DNA of 64,000 nt from Prorocentrum cordatum (GCA_963575745.1 CAUYUJ010001414.1:86770-150769), one strand, 5' to 3'; positions 42,086 to 53,066 are shown, counted from the first letter of the stretch. Program-made: numbers and translations. The notes: generated by a model from the sequence alone, not told the origin.

Positions 42086-43727
42086 TTAGTCCGAGTCCGA
42101 GGAAACCATTCTGGGTTCCTGCGGAGCTGCGGAAGCGGCCGCCTCTTGGAGGCGGAGCGCAGAAACGACGCTGCGGAGCACAGAACTTTCTGGCGGGTCG
42201 GGCGGCACGTTGCAAGCCTCCTTGCTCGCCTGTGGGTCCAGGCCAGGGGCGAGGGAAGGCAGACACGGCGAATCAACAATCGTGAGCCCTTGCGTGCATA
42301 CTCGCGGGTATCTACCCGCCATAATTCTGTTAAAATTAGTGCGACCGTGCCTGCTGAACTGTCCTGGGCAACGGGTCGCTAAGTTGCTTTTGACCAGCAC
42401 TCCGTGGTGCAGAAACGCTCCGCACCGCACACAAAGGAAACAGTCGGAGCCATCTGAAACATGAAATAATGCCGGCACATGTGCGTTGCTCTCGGCCGCA
42501 TCCAGATCAGGTTGCGCCGAGCCTAAACATTTACCAGGGCCAGGTTTCGCCGCGGACCTGGACCCTTTGCGACAGACCGTGCAACGCCACATGCCACTAC
42601 AGTGTTGCCACTCATGCCCCTGGACAGGCGGCCCCAGGGGTTCCTCAGGATGCTCGGCCCGAAGCTCGACTTCGTCAAGCTTCAGCTTCGGCCACTGCGG
42701 CAGAAGCTTCGCGGCAAGGCGGCACACGGCGCGGGCAACGGCAATGCTACTCTGAACTCGTTTTTCCTCGGCCTCTGTGGGCCGAGGATGCGCCTGCGCG
42801 CCCATTTTCGCGACGGCGTCAGCGTGGCCGTTTCCCCGACGGCGTAACCGCTCACTCTCGTCAAGCTCTGGCTCGTCGGGGTCTAAATGAGCCCTAACCT
42901 TGGTTAAGGCAGAGAGGTGGCGGCATTGATTGATATACAAGAAGTGGCCCGCGTACTTGCGCTTGTGCGACAGTCGCGCAGACGCGGGCTGGTTAAAGTG
43001 CGAGACTACCGCCTGGCAGTCGGAATAACAATCACTCGGAGTCGCCAGCTGCAGGGAAGCCTGCGCTAGAGCCGTAAACTCGGCCGCAGGGGCCGTCTGA
43101 GCGATCGGTGCCCAAACAGGCCCGTGCAGCGTGCATTCGGGTAGACCATCAGCCGAGCCCTGGACCACTCCCCATCCAGCCCTCGAAAGTTCTGGTATCG
43201 GATGCCCGAACAAACTCCCATCTACGAAAACTCGGCCCCCGATCACTCCGTCGTCGAAACCACGATCCTCCCGATACGATTTGATTTCCACACCGCCGAA
43301 CTCCCTAGGCTGAGGCCAATACCCTTTTGGATGCTCGAAGATGCCACGTGTGAACAAAATTTCCTCATCCTTCGTGAGCTCACCACACGCCATCTTGATG
43401 ATATTCTCCTTCACCAACTCCTCCCTCTCGTCCCTCACCGCCTCACAAGTCCAAAGCCTATGATGCGGGGTGTCAACAGCCTGTTGACAGAGAGGGCAGA
43501 GCAGCTGTTCGTCATCTAACTCGTATCCAAGGGCATGAGCCCGTGAAGCCGTCCAGCAGCCTCCACAGGCCAGATTACGAATAGCTCCTTTTTCCATGGG
43601 CGTGTAGCGTTTTTTGCGGGCTTCTGATTTTGCAATATCAAAACACGCACGGTCCCAGGGCACCTCCAGCTTGACGGCAATGGACCTCTCCAGGTCCCGA
43701 ACAACAGCCCTGGCAAGAGATCCTTGA
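42086..43727 (-). mobile_element. LINE 3' part: zinc-binding knuckle + RNase H + C-terminal zinc domain
   Basis: An intact minus-strand frame of about 545 residues, ending TAA at 42086. It opens with ARAVVRDLERSIAVKLEVPW and a knuckle (LLCPLCQQAVDTPHHRLWTC), the region that follows the reverse transcriptase in non-LTR elements. An RNase HI domain comes next with all four acidic residues in context: GRVFVDGSLFG, APAAEFTALAQ, CYSDCQAVV and GNGHADAVAKMG. A C-terminal domain has paired cysteines (WRCTVCRKG, CFLCVRCGAFLHHG). RNase H removes RNA from the RNA/DNA hybrid. The reverse transcriptase and endonuclease are absent. The frame runs into a microsatellite at 43728, so the copy is 5'-truncated or interrupted there. 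It is GC-rich and unlike the LINE at 4.3-7.3 kb. Confidence 0.88.
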
Positions 43728-44115
43728 GGGAGGAGGAGGAGGAGGAGGAGGAGGAGGAGGAGGAGGAGGAGAAGGAGAAGGAGAAGAAGGAGAAGGAGAA
43801 GGAGAAGAAGAAGAAGAAGGAGGATACTAATAATAATAATAAGAATAAGAAGAAGCATAATAATAATAATAATAATAAGAATAACAAGAATACTAAGAAG
43901 AATAATAAGAAGAATAATAATAAGAATAATAATAACAATAAGAAGACTAATACGAAGAATAATAATACGAAGAAGAATAATAATAATAAGAATAATAAGA
44001 AGAAGACGAAAAATAATAAGAAGACTAATAATAATAATAAGAAGAAGAAGAAGAAGAATAATAATAATACTAAGAAGAAGAAGAAGAGGAGGAGGAGGAG
44101 GAGGAGGAGGAGGAA
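43728..44115 (+). repeat. compound GGA / GAA / AAT-AAG microsatellite
   Basis: GGA to 43775, GAAGAA to 43825, then AATAATAAGAAG mixtures to 44080, and GGA again. There is almost no C on the + strand. It truncates the LINE frame. Confidence 0.92.
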
Positions 44116-44560
44116 GGCCTCGTGCGCGCGGAGAGAGCGCGGCGGTGCACAAGCCGCCGCAGGCTCCGCCTCCGCACTCGGGGGGGGGCGTGGCAGACTG
44201 CGCGCGAGCGATCGACGAGGGTCGGGCTCTCCAGGAGGAGTCCTCCTGGCCTGTGCCCGCCCTGTCGGTCCCCCCCCTGGCGCCGGCGGCGGAGGGGCGC
44301 GGCGGGCGGAGGGGCGGCGGGGCCTCTGCTCTGCGGGGTCCTGCGGCTGCTGTGCCCGCTGCGCAAGCACTGTTCGAACGACCTTTTGCGGTGCCGTGTG
44401 GTCGGCGCTGGAAAGCAAGCCAAACAAAAAGAAGCCTCAAACCAGACCCCAACAGGCTTCACAGCCGCCCTCGACGAGGTTACCGAGAGGCTCCCCAAGA
44501 TGCACCAACGAGCACCCAAGCGGCCTCTCACACAAAGCCCCGACACCGTGGCGGGATGGT
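44116..44560. other. GC-rich stretch, coding status unresolved
   Basis: Open in several frames. The + frame DCARAIDEGRALQEESSW (44190-44250) is protein-like but has no family motif and no clear splice signals. Confidence 0.25.
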
Positions 44561-44569
44561 CCGATGGCT

Positions 44570-44868
44570 ATATATACACAGACACCTACACCTACACCCA
44601 CACACCTACACCTACACCTACACCTACACATACACATCCACATACGCATACGCATACGCATACGCACATGCATTCACACGCACATGCATACGTTTATGCA
44701 TTCAATCATGCATCATGCGCACATACCTGCATCCATACATATCCACGCACGTACACATATACAAATGTACATACATATGTACATACAAGCAAACCATCAT
44801 GCATACATATATACATATATACATGCATACGCACATACATATATACATACATACATACATGCATGCAT

Positions 44869-44915
<47 letters not shown>

Positions 44916-45110
44916 TACATACACACATGCATACATACACACATACATACATACATACATACATACATACAGCCAGACAGACAGACAGGCAGGCAGACAG
45001 ACAGACAGACAGACATACATACATACACACAAACACACATACGCACACATACATACATACAGACATAGCCATATATGGACACACATATACGTACATCGTA
45101 TGTATGTTGT
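44570..45110 (+). repeat. (TACA)n, (GACA)n and CACCTA compound microsatellite
   Basis: CACCTACACC, CATACG, TACATACA and GACAGACA (44872-44912 and 44970-45015) tracts. ORFs with CLSVCLSVC- or HTYIHTYI-type repeats come from this. Confidence 0.95.
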
Positions 45111-45611
45111 ATACACGGATGTACATCTATACGTACACGGAAGTTCCCAGCCCCATGGCACCGGGCAATGCGGAGCCATATTCGGGTACCCCAGTTCTCT
45201 TTTAAAGTCTTTCAGGCCCAGACGACGCGTCTTAGAAGCCCCCAAAGACCCCATTTACACGACTTTTGGGTTACCATATCAAATGGCGGCAGATCCTACG
45301 ACCAATCTTAAGGGAACTCCCGAGTCAACCTGGCAGCACCCATCGGCAATTTGTGATGATAGATCCCCGAGCGCGACCAGAACCTAGACGCGTGCAAAGC
45401 GCGCGTGGTTCTAGTAAACATAAACGCTCGCAGGTTCGCGCGGATTTCTCCCACGAGACCTGGACTCGACTCACGGCGTGCTCAATTGACGCACCGAAGT
45501 AGTGCGCATCCACCCGCGAAGCCTGTTGCGCGCGTCAGGTAGTGGCGTTGTCCGCGACGCTACCAGGGCAGAGTTGGCAGGTTAAATGATAGGTGGGCCT
45601 GCCAGGAGTGG
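45111..45611. other. non-coding, no recognisable feature
   Basis: No motif is present in any frame. Confidence 0.3.
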
Positions 45612-45814
45612 AAGAAGAGACAACAACTGCATGAACACACTCTTTTGGAGGTCCGCGTGGATTTCTTCGATCGGCACTGGGTCCCTCTGGCGGCTCCCCA
45701 GGCGCCGCCCCTGGCGCGCCCTGCGCGCCGGGGAGTGGGGCTCAACGTCGATCCAGGAAATCCGCGCGGACCTCCGAAAGCTTATATGTTTATTCAGTTT
45801 GCTCTTCCTCTAAG
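45612..45814 (+). mobile_element. family B element, copy 3
   Basis: Starts G|GAAGAAGAGACAAC. The left arm is TTTTGGAGGTCCGCGTGGAT, the centre GGCGCCGCCCCTGGCGCG, and the right arm AAATCCGCGCGGACCTCCGA then AAGCTTATATG. It ends CTCTTCCTCTAAG|. Both ends have GA...AG intron-like structure, as in copy 1. Confidence 0.78.
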
Positions 45815-45822
45815 CTGGTACC

Positions 45823-46200
45823 CTACAGAAATTGTTGATCACCCGATGATCCATGGGACCCACTGCACTTGAGCACCTGAGGAGTATCGGCGGTTGTCTC
45901 CATTGAGGAAAATGATCCTCGTCTCGGTGATGGTGGCAATGTTTGGGCTTCTTGGGTGGCCGAGAGATTACCATTAAGACCAGAATCCAGGATCATCTTC
46001 CCCTGGAGGAGGCCCACCCCCTGTGTTTGTGTTGGTGCCGATGTCCAGGCCTCCAAGGGTCGGGCGATCGCGAAGGCGGCCAGGAGGGGTGCGAGGGCTG
46101 GGAGTGGGAGGGAGGACGTTTTTCGTCGTCGAAAGGGGAGGGGGGGAAGAAGTCCTGTCGTCTCCTCTTGTGGGTTTTCTCGCCCCAGGGTGCTCTTCAG
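45823..46200 (-). CDS. candidate 3' coding exon, unidentified
   Basis: On the minus strand, LPLPALAPLLAAFAIARPLE (signal-peptide-like) leads to VGLLQGKMILDSGLNGNL, RRGSFSSMETTADTPQVL and GSHGSSGDQQFL, then a TAG at 45823. The composition (Ser/Thr-rich with RRxS-type sites, few repeats) is more protein-like than neighbouring frames. No family is recognised and no upstream exon is identified. A + frame is also open across part of it. Confidence 0.3.
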   Translation of the reverse strand: MKSTLGRENPQEETTGLLPPLPFRRRKTSSLPLPALAPLLAAFAIARPLEAWTSAPTQTQGVGLLQGKMILDSGLNGNLSATQEAQTLPPSPRRGSFSSMETTADTPQVLKCSGSHGSSGDQQFL

Positions 46201-46308
46201 TAGCCTCTTCAGCAGCCGCGCTTCGGCGAGATTTTTCCGGGGGTGCCTGGGTCGTCCCGAACGGTCGCCGGAGGCCCAGGTTATGACCTGGAAACCACCT
46301 GGCCTCGA

Positions 46309-46440
46309 AGAGAGGTGGGGACCAGGGGTGTGTGGATACCATGGGGCCACGATATCTCCTAGATTTCATGGAGGAGGATGAGCATGGATCCCTCTTCTTC
46401 TTCTTCTTCTTCCGGCACGTTCCCTGGCCCACCCTCGTCC
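46309..46440 (+). mobile_element. family H remnant, copy 3
   Basis: GGTGGGGACCAGGGGTGTGT, GGATACCATGG and AGATTTCATGG match the family H interior. A (CTT)n tract replaces part of it, and the ends are unclear. Confidence 0.5.
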
Positions 46441-46607
46441 GTGCCCATGCCTCGAGCCACGATGCGCGTCTGCGCTCGCACCCCCCACCTTGCCCCCCAT
46501 GCTGCGGCGCACCCGAGGCGAGAGAGGGGGGGTTCGGGAAACGGGGGGCACGACACTTTGCTGCACTCGGTCGGTTCCAGCTCTGTTGCCAGGCCACTTG
46601 CTTTAAG

Positions 46608-46760
46608 TCGGGCCTGTCCCTCTACAGGGGGCATATTCAAAAATGGTAAAAAAAGATAGTATGGGGACTATTTTTTGGGTATTTTTGGGCATCTTTTGAA
46701 TATGTTTTGAATAATTTCTATTTTTCGTCCAAAATCCCCCTGTAGGGGGACACGCCAGAC
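46608..46760. mobile_element. family C element, copy 1
   Basis: 153 bp. GTCGGGCCTGTCCCTCTACA and its near complement ending GTAGGGGGACACGCCAGAC. The interior is AT-rich with TATTTTTGGG/ATTCAAAA pairing. Directly flanking it, GCCAGGCCRCTTGCT occurs on both sides. Confidence 0.82.
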
Positions 46761-46989
46761 TGAATGCCAGGCCGCTTGCTCGATGCATTGCCGCCTCTGG
46801 CGCCCGGGGAGGCCGGCGGCATGCCGCCGACCCGCGGCCCCCCCTGGTTTGCCCCCCGCCCCCTCGCGCCGTCCGCCCCGAGGCTCCGGGGATCCTGCGG
46901 GATGGCTTCCCCCCGTCGGCTTCGGCACTCCTCCCGAGGGGTCGTCGACACGATGCCAGGGGTAAGAAGTACCAGAGGAGGAAAAGGTA

Positions 46990-47546
46990 CCCATACCTCT
47001 ACCCTCCCCCCGTTTTCCCCTTTTTGGGCCTCCTGGGAGGCCCTCGTCGCCACCGCTGGATTCGCCTCGAAATCCTGGTCAGAACGCACTCCAGGAGAAG
47101 TCCGGGGAGTATCGGTATCGGTAACTTTTGGTTTCCCCAGAATAAAACAAAGATCGGAAACTGGAACATGTACATTACCAGCGGCGCGCCGTTTTTCAAT
47201 CCTTGGACTTTTTGAGGGTCAGAGGCGACGTCGGGGTGGTGCGGTGTGTAGTTGTTCCCCCGTTTTCCAGGGGAGATGACGAACAGGTATACACCAGCAC
47301 CCCGTATACACCAGGATCTGCTTTCCTGTGCGAGTTTCGGTGCAGGGCCGGAAAAGGCGTCGGTGCATATAGAGCTCGGTTCCCTGAAGCAGAAGAAGCA
47401 GTGCCAGGGGTAAGGAGCGCAGCACCCCCCCCGTGGTGGCCGCGCGGGCTTCCCTCCTCCAGAGCCTCGGTGGGCGGGGGGGGGCGCAGGCGGCTCTCCG
47501 CCCTCGGCCTTCCCCTGCCCCCTTGTGTCCTCGCACTCGCTTGAAG
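46990..47546. other. non-coding; repeat P at 47030-47110
   Basis: Repeat P (CCTCGTCGCCACCGCTGGAT) lies at 47030-47110. No exon is recognised in the remainder. Confidence 0.4.
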
Positions 47547-47695
47547 TCCGGCCTGTCCCCCTGCAGGAGGAATATTCAAAAATAGTCCAACAATAAATAG
47601 TCTGGGAACGATTCTATACATGACCTTTTTTGAAATATGTGTGGGGTATTCTTACTTGTTCGTCCAAGTTCCGCCTGTAGGGGGACATGCCCGAC
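47547..47695. mobile_element. family C element, copy 2
   Basis: 149 bp. GTCCGGCCTGTCCCCCTGCA and its near complement ending TGTAGGGGGACATGCCCGAC. CACTCGCT flanks both sides, 4-5 bases outside the TIR core, consistent with an 8-bp target duplication. Confidence 0.85.
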
Positions 47696-47759
47696 CTAAC
47701 ACTCGCTCCTCCTTCCCCTCGCCGTCCCTCTCCAGAGGCCTCATGGATCGGGGGCCGCC

Positions 47760-48370
47760 AAACGGTGTGGTGACCTCACCGTGTGGTGGGTCAGTGGGGG
47801 TTCGGGGTCAACCCACGGTTTGGGGACTCGCGTTGTTCTTTGGGGAAGTCTCGGGCGACTGGGGCCTCCAGGGTCCCAAACCTGTGCGGTGACGGACCGT
47901 GCGGTGAGTTCTTCGGGGATTCCGAGGTCACAGCACGGTCTGTCACCGCACCATCTTGGGACCCCCAAGTGGAGCTTTCCAGAGGCTTCTGCATGCACGA
48001 AGAAGACCAAACCCTTTTCATGAACCCTGCGCGACTCCAATGAGGGGAGTGCTTCCTGAGCGGCAGTGTTTGGCATTGCTTGGCATTGTTGTGTGTTGGT
48101 TGGCATTGCGTTGCTTTACATTGGTTGGCTTTGCTTGGCACTGCTCGGCGTTGCCTGGCGCTCATAGGCACTGCCAGAAAACAAGACCAAGCATCCCGAA
48201 CACCAGTCCTGCCAGAGAAGCAAGGGGTAACGAAACAAGGCCAAGCAACCCAAGGAACGACTTTTCATAAACAGGACGGACATTCGCCTCACGAAGGACC
48301 CAACCATTTGAAGCTGCGAGTATCGCGAGGCAGGCGAGACGAAGCAGGGGGGCCAGCAAACGACATGCGA
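47760..48370. repeat. hairpin 47886-47953 and TTGGCATTGC repeats
   Basis: GTGCGGTGACGGACCGTGC and GCACGGTCTGTCACCGCAC form a hairpin at 47886-47953. 48068-48165 has seven or so degenerate TTGGCATTGCTTGG units. At 48285-48300 stands the complement of GTTGGGTCCTTCGT, the border motif of satellite S. Confidence 0.55.
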
Positions 48371-48390
48371 ACACCGCCACTGGGCCCTTC

Positions 48391-49035
48391 GATGGAGCTC
48401 CTCATGGGGCCACCAAGCGCTGTACTGGGTGGAGGAACCGCATGCGGCCACTGCCACTGAGGATATCGGTGGAGCTCCCCTTGGGGCACGAGGCGCCGCA
48501 GTGGGTGGGGCAACAGCATGCGGACACCGCCACTGGGGCCAAAGGAGAGGCTCCTTGTGTGGAAACGATATACTGGGTGGGGGAACTACATGCGGACACC
48601 GCGACTGATGCCGTCGGTGGAGCTCCCTATGGGGCCATGGAGCGCTGTATTTGGTGGGGGAACCGCTTGCGGACACCGCCACTGGGGCCAAAGGTGGAGC
48701 TCCCTATGGGGTTTTGAAACGTTGTATTGGGTGGGGGAAACACATGCGGACACCGCCACAGGGGCCTTCGGTGGAGCTCCCTATGGGGCCACGAAGCGCT
48801 GTACTGGGTGGGGGAACCGCTTGCGGACACCGCTACCCGGGCCAAAGGTGGGGCTCCCTGTGGGGCCACAAAGCGTTGTATTGCGTGGGGGAACCGCGTG
48901 CGGACACCGCCACTGAGGTCTTCGGTGGAGCTCCCTATGGGGCCACGAAGCGCTGCACTGGGTGGGGGATCCGCATGCGGACCGTGCCACTGGGACCTTC
49001 GGTGGAGCTCCCTGTGGGGCCACGAGACAACGCAC
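48391..49035 (-). repeat. satellite S array 2 (77-bp units)
   Basis: About 8.5 units with GGTGGAGCTCC at 48468, 48616, 48693, 48770, 48847, 48924 and 49001. The last five intervals are exactly 77. It is the same family as 17812-18415 but in opposite orientation and more homogeneous. The long + ORF through it is an artefact. Confidence 0.9.
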
Positions 49036-49159
49036 TGGGCGCTAGGGAGGAGGGAGGAGGGGGAGAGGGAGGAGCGATTGGAGGAGTGAGAACGCGGGGC
49101 GCTGTCTCTTCAAAACGAGGACCCAACACCACAGGATGGTTCGGAAGTATACGTTTTCC

Positions 49160-49590
49160 CACTCGGGCCGTCTTGAAGCCATCTTTGGGCCCTCTTCGAG
49201 CCCTCGTGCGCCGTTCTGGAGCGGCCTTTTGGGCCGCTTCGAGGCTCCGCGGGACCGTCTGGGAAGCGATCCTGGGCCCGCTCGGGCGGCGTAGGATGGC
49301 CCGGAGGGCTCGCGAAACCGAGAATTCGAATGTCACGTTGGTGGGAGCGCCCAGGGTCGAATTTATTTACGGGGGGCCCCTGTCAGAATATGAGAGAAAG
49401 AGTTCACATACACGTGCAGTCAACCCGCATAGGAAGGATAGGCAATCTCCCCCAGGGTACCCTTGCATCCTTGCCTTCTCGGTCCATCCTTGGCCGCTTT
49501 CGTTGGCCGCGCCCCGCTCGGAAAGCTACGAAACGGCTTTCCAAGGCCCTTGCATCCTTACAGTGGGGGCCCATGCCAAGAAACACCCTG
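49160..49590. other. non-coding; GGGCC-rich then unique DNA
   Basis: 49160-49310 has GGGCCGCTCG/GGGCCCTCTTCGAG units. There is no gene. Confidence 0.35.
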
Positions 49591-49593
49591 CTT

Positions 49594-49800
49594 GCCTCCA
49601 GGGTGCCCTGGGTTTCTTGGGTTTCGATGATTCTGCGGTGGAAAGCGCGGCGTCCCCACTCCAAAAAACGGTGGACGTCCTGGGATCTCAGGGTCGGGTG
49701 CCTTGTGGCAGGTTTCTTGTGGACTGGCCTCCATTGCATCGTACATCCTTACAGTGCGGGTCGACTGCACACGTATGCACTGTTCATTTTCTTCGACAGG
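49594..49800 (+). CDS. candidate exon, unidentified
   Basis: After CTTGCCTCCAG| the frame reads GALGFLGFDDSAVESAASPL, then VDVLGSQGRVPCGRFLVDW and STAHVCTVHFLRQ before CGACAG|GTATTT, a canonical donor. Composition is protein-like, but there is no family match. The hairpin just beyond (49835-49897: TTTCTGATTGTTC paired with GAACAATCAGAAA) would be intronic. Confidence 0.3.
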
Positions 49801-49938
49801 TATTTGATTTGTTTGGGGGCCAAGATCCTTTCATTTCTGATTGTTCTATCCTGGGCCTCTTCCTGGCCACTCAGGAGGCCAGGAACAATCAGAAACGAGA
49901 ACAATTAGAAGTGAGCACGATTGGAAATGAACGACGTG

Positions 49939-50066
49939 TACAGCCAAGACGCTGAAATAAGTAACAGTTTGGATTCGGAAGGGGCTCGATTTTCCTGATG
50001 TCCTTCGAAGCCACAGAGGGGTTTCGTTCCTTATTCAGCGTTCCTTATTTCAGCAGCCCGACTGTA
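49939..50066. mobile_element. family G element, copy 2
   Basis: 128 bp. TACAGCCAAGACGCTGAAAT with its complement ATTTCAGCAGCCCGACTGTA. An internal deletion relative to copies 1 and 3 is likely. Confidence 0.7.
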
Positions 50067-50229
50067 TAGCAACGCCCAGATCGAAATAGGCGCATCGTCG
50101 GAGATTTGGGCTCGGCGATCCGGGGGCCCAGTAGGGCCCCCAGAGGTCACACCGGCGGGAGGCCGTCGCCCCCCCTTTGTGTACGTTCGCTTTTCTGTTT
50201 TGTGAGCTTCTGGCGAGCCTGCTCGCATG

Positions 50230-50405
50230 GAGGGGGAAGGGGAGGAGGAGGAGGAGGAGGAGGAGGAGGAGGAGGAGGAGGAGGAGGAGGAGGAGGAGGA
50301 GGAGGAGGAGGAGGGAGGAGGAGGAGGAGGGGGAGGAGGAGGAGGAGGAGGAGGAGGAGGAGGAGGGGGAGGGGGAGGAGGACGAGGAGGAGAAGGGCGA
50401 GGAGG
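50230..50405 (+). repeat. (GGA)n microsatellite
   Basis: About 175 bp of GGA. The flanking segments GAAAAATGAACCCAATTAGC (50432) and GTTGGGTCGTTCGTCAGGCT (50605) belong to a motif also seen next to satellite S arrays. Confidence 0.9.
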
Positions 50406-50699
50406 AGAAGACCCTTCTAGGGAGGCCTCTCGAAAAATGAACCCAATTAGCCTTTTTACATTCCGGCCAGCTTGCTTGCATGGAGGGGGAAGGGGGAGGA
50501 GGAGGGGAAGGAGGAAGAAGAGGAGAAGGGCGAGGAGGAGAAGACTTTTGAGGGAGGCCTCTCGAAAGGTGGGCCCACAACGCGGCATCCACAGCTGCAG
50601 ATGGTTGGGTCGTTCGTCAGGCTAATTCTCTTCAGGTTCCGGCAAGCGTGCTTGCATGGAGGGGGAAGGGGGGGGGGACGTGGCGAGGCTGCTTGACAG

Positions 50700-50901
50700 C
50701 GGCGGAGAGAGTCCAGACCTCCCAGATGGGATCGGAGCAGATGGGGTCGGAGGACCGCGCCGCATCGCCGATGCATCGCCGATGCGGCTCGATGTGGAGC
50801 CCGATTCTCTCTCCGCCGACGTCGCCGATACATCGCCGATGCATCGGCGATGCTGTGCAAGCCTTCGGCCCCATCTACTCGATCCCCATGTAGGAGGCCT
50901 C

Positions 50902-50902
<1 letters not shown>
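50700..50902. mobile_element. family I element, copy 3
   Basis: CAGACCTCCCAGATGGGATC at the left, CCCCATGTAGGAGGCCTC at the right. ATCGCCGATGC units are internal. A (GA)n tract follows at 50904-50932. Confidence 0.75.
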
Positions 50903-50935
<33 letters not shown>

Positions 50936-51007
50936 GGGAGCTGCCATGCAAGTAAACTTGCCAGAGCCCAGATCTGACAATGCACTCCTCCCCGCCCCGC
51001 CGCGGAG

Positions 51008-51158
51008 GCCGACGCGAAGCGCCAGGGCGAGCCGGCGCCCGCCGGGGCCCCGTCTCCGGGGCCCGTGGGGGCCCCGGCCGGCGGAGCCGCGGCGGAGCCC
51101 GTGCCAGCCGAGGCGGCGCTGCAGGCGCCCACGGGTTGGGGGGGTCCCTCGCCCACCA
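51008..51158 (+). CDS. candidate exon, Ala/Pro/Glu-rich (1 of 3)
   Basis: The frame ADAKRQGEPAPAGAPSPGPV, then AAAEPVPAEAALQAPTGWGG lies between an acceptor-like CGCCGCGGAG| and a canonical donor CCAC|GTGAGATG. It is Ala/Pro-rich with regular Glu, low-complexity but unlike microsatellite translation. Similar exons at 53601 and 57752 on the same strand suggest one linker-rich protein, though no domain is recognisable. Confidence 0.38.
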
Positions 51159-51169
51159 CGTGAGATGAA

Positions 51170-51508
51170 GGTGTGTGTGTGTGTGTGCGGTGTGTGTGTG
51201 TGTGTGTGTGCGCGGTGTGCGCCTGTCCTGCCCTGCCTTGTCGCTCGCCCCCGTCAGACGCGCCTGGGCCGTCACCGCGCCCCGCCCTGCTCCCACTCGT
51301 GCTGTCGGCACCTTCGTGGCCTTTTTTGGCTCCGCCTTGCTCCCTTCGTCTTGCCCCCCGCAGGCCGCGCCCTGGTGTGCGTGACCCCCTCGGGTGGGTC
51401 CCTGCCCCTGGCGCTTCCCGACGTTCTACGCTTCGACACTGCGCGCGAGGCCCCGATGCCCAAAAGCGTGTGTGTGTGTGTGTGTGTGAAACGCGTGTGT
51501 GTGCGCGC

Positions 51509-51539
<31 letters not shown>

Positions 51540-51897
51540 TGTGTGTGTGTGTGCGTGTGTGTGTGTGTGTGTGTGCGTGTGTGTGTGTGTGTGTGTTGCC
51601 CAGGTACGCTCGCGTCGTGAAGAACTCGCACAGACGGTTTTGAGCAGCTTTCCCCTTGGGGCACTCGCCGTGCCCTGGGACCGTCAGACGACGACTCGGG
51701 ATAAAAAGCTGGCCCCGGAGAAGGGGTCAAAACATCCAGAGGTCCACGTATTGAAACAATCAGGATGTCGTATGTCTGTAAGTTTCTGTGTGTGGGAACG
51801 CGCTGCAGTCGGGTGGGCTTGCACTCGATCCGTGAAGGTGCGTTTGGATCGCCCGTGTGGGTTTTCGCCCCCAGCCGCGTGCGCTCGAAACGCGTGC

Positions 51898-51932
<35 letters not shown>

Positions 51933-52300
51933 GTGTGTGTGTGTGTGTGTCTGTGTGTGTGTATGTGTGTGTGTGTGTGTGTGTGCGGGGCTCCTCCTTC
52001 TCCTTCCGTGCATTGCGGCCTCAAGTTGCATACAGCGTGTCCCCTGTTGCCAATCCTCCGGAGCAGTCGCCCTCTGCCCAGCCGCCGACGCAAAAAGTAT
52101 GTGTGTGTGTGTGTGCACGTGCGCGTGCGCGTGCGCGTGCGCGTGCGTGTGTGCGTGTGTGCTGTGTGTGTGTGAGTACGTGCGTTTGCGTGTGCGTGTG
52201 CGTGTGCGTGTGCGTGTGCGTGTGGTGTGTGTGTGTGTGTGCGTGTGTGCGTGGTGTTTGTGTGTGTGTGTGTCTGTGTGTGTGTGCGTGTGGCCTTGGC
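51170..52300 (+). repeat. (TG)n tracts with spacers
   Basis: TG/TGCG tracts at 51170-51215, 51465-51598, 51895-51990 and 52098-52300. The spacers are unique; repeat Q lies at 51650-51725. All VCVCVC/THTHTH ORFs are artefacts. Confidence 0.92.
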
Positions 52301-52394
52301 CCCGCTGCCCGCCTTGCCCGCCGCCCCGCCTTGCCCGCCTTGCCCGTCTGCAGCTTCTCTTTGCCCCGTGAGGGGCCAGGTGACTGGCCCCAGC

Positions 52395-52715
52395 CATTTC
52401 GGCACACCCCTCACGCGCTTCGTGGCCCTATAAGGAGCTCCACCGACAGCCCCAGTGGCGACGTTCGCACTCGCCCCCCCAGACCATTTCGGCACACCCT
52501 TTACACGCTTCGTGGCCCCATAAGGAGCTCCACCGAAGACTCCAGTGGCAGCGTTCGCATGGCGGCCCCGCCCCATTTCGTCACACCACTTACACGTTTC
52601 GTGGCCCCATATGGAGCGCCACCGAAGGCCCCAACGGCTGCGTACGCATGCGTCCGAGCCCCATTTCGGCACACCCTTTACACGCTTCGTGGTCCCATAA
52701 GGAGATTCACCGAAG
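52395..52715 (+). repeat. satellite S array 3 (~89-bp units)
   Basis: Four units with CGTGGCCCCATAAGGAGCTC at about 52434, 52524, 52613 and 52701 (spacing 88-90). GTTTGGCCCTTCGTCAGGAT closes the array at 52752. Confidence 0.88.
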
Positions 52716-52797
52716 GCGATACCCATAACGGCGACACTCACAACTGCACGTGGTTTGGCCCTTCGTCAGGATAATTGGAAGACTCGAGGGGGTCTGG

Positions 52798-52841
52798 GCA
52801 GGAGGAGGAGGAGGAGGACGAGGACGAGGACGAGAACGAGA

Positions 52842-52872
<31 letters not shown>

Positions 52873-53003
52873 GGACGAGGAGGAGGAGGAGGACGAGGAG
52901 GAGGAGGGGGAGGAGAAGGGGGAGGGGAGGAGGGGGAGGAGGAGGGGGAGGGGAGGAGGGGGAGGAGGAGGACAAGGGGATGATGATGCTGATTATGATG
53001 ATT

Positions 53004-53066
<63 letters not shown>

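Noticed and set aside
44706-45254. ORFs of CLSVCLSVCLSV or HTYIHTYIHT type
   Set aside because: Translation of (GACA)n/(TACA)n microsatellites.
48651-49955. 434-codon + ORF
   Set aside because: Its first half is satellite S. Only a short part (49594-49800) is retained, as a weak candidate exon.
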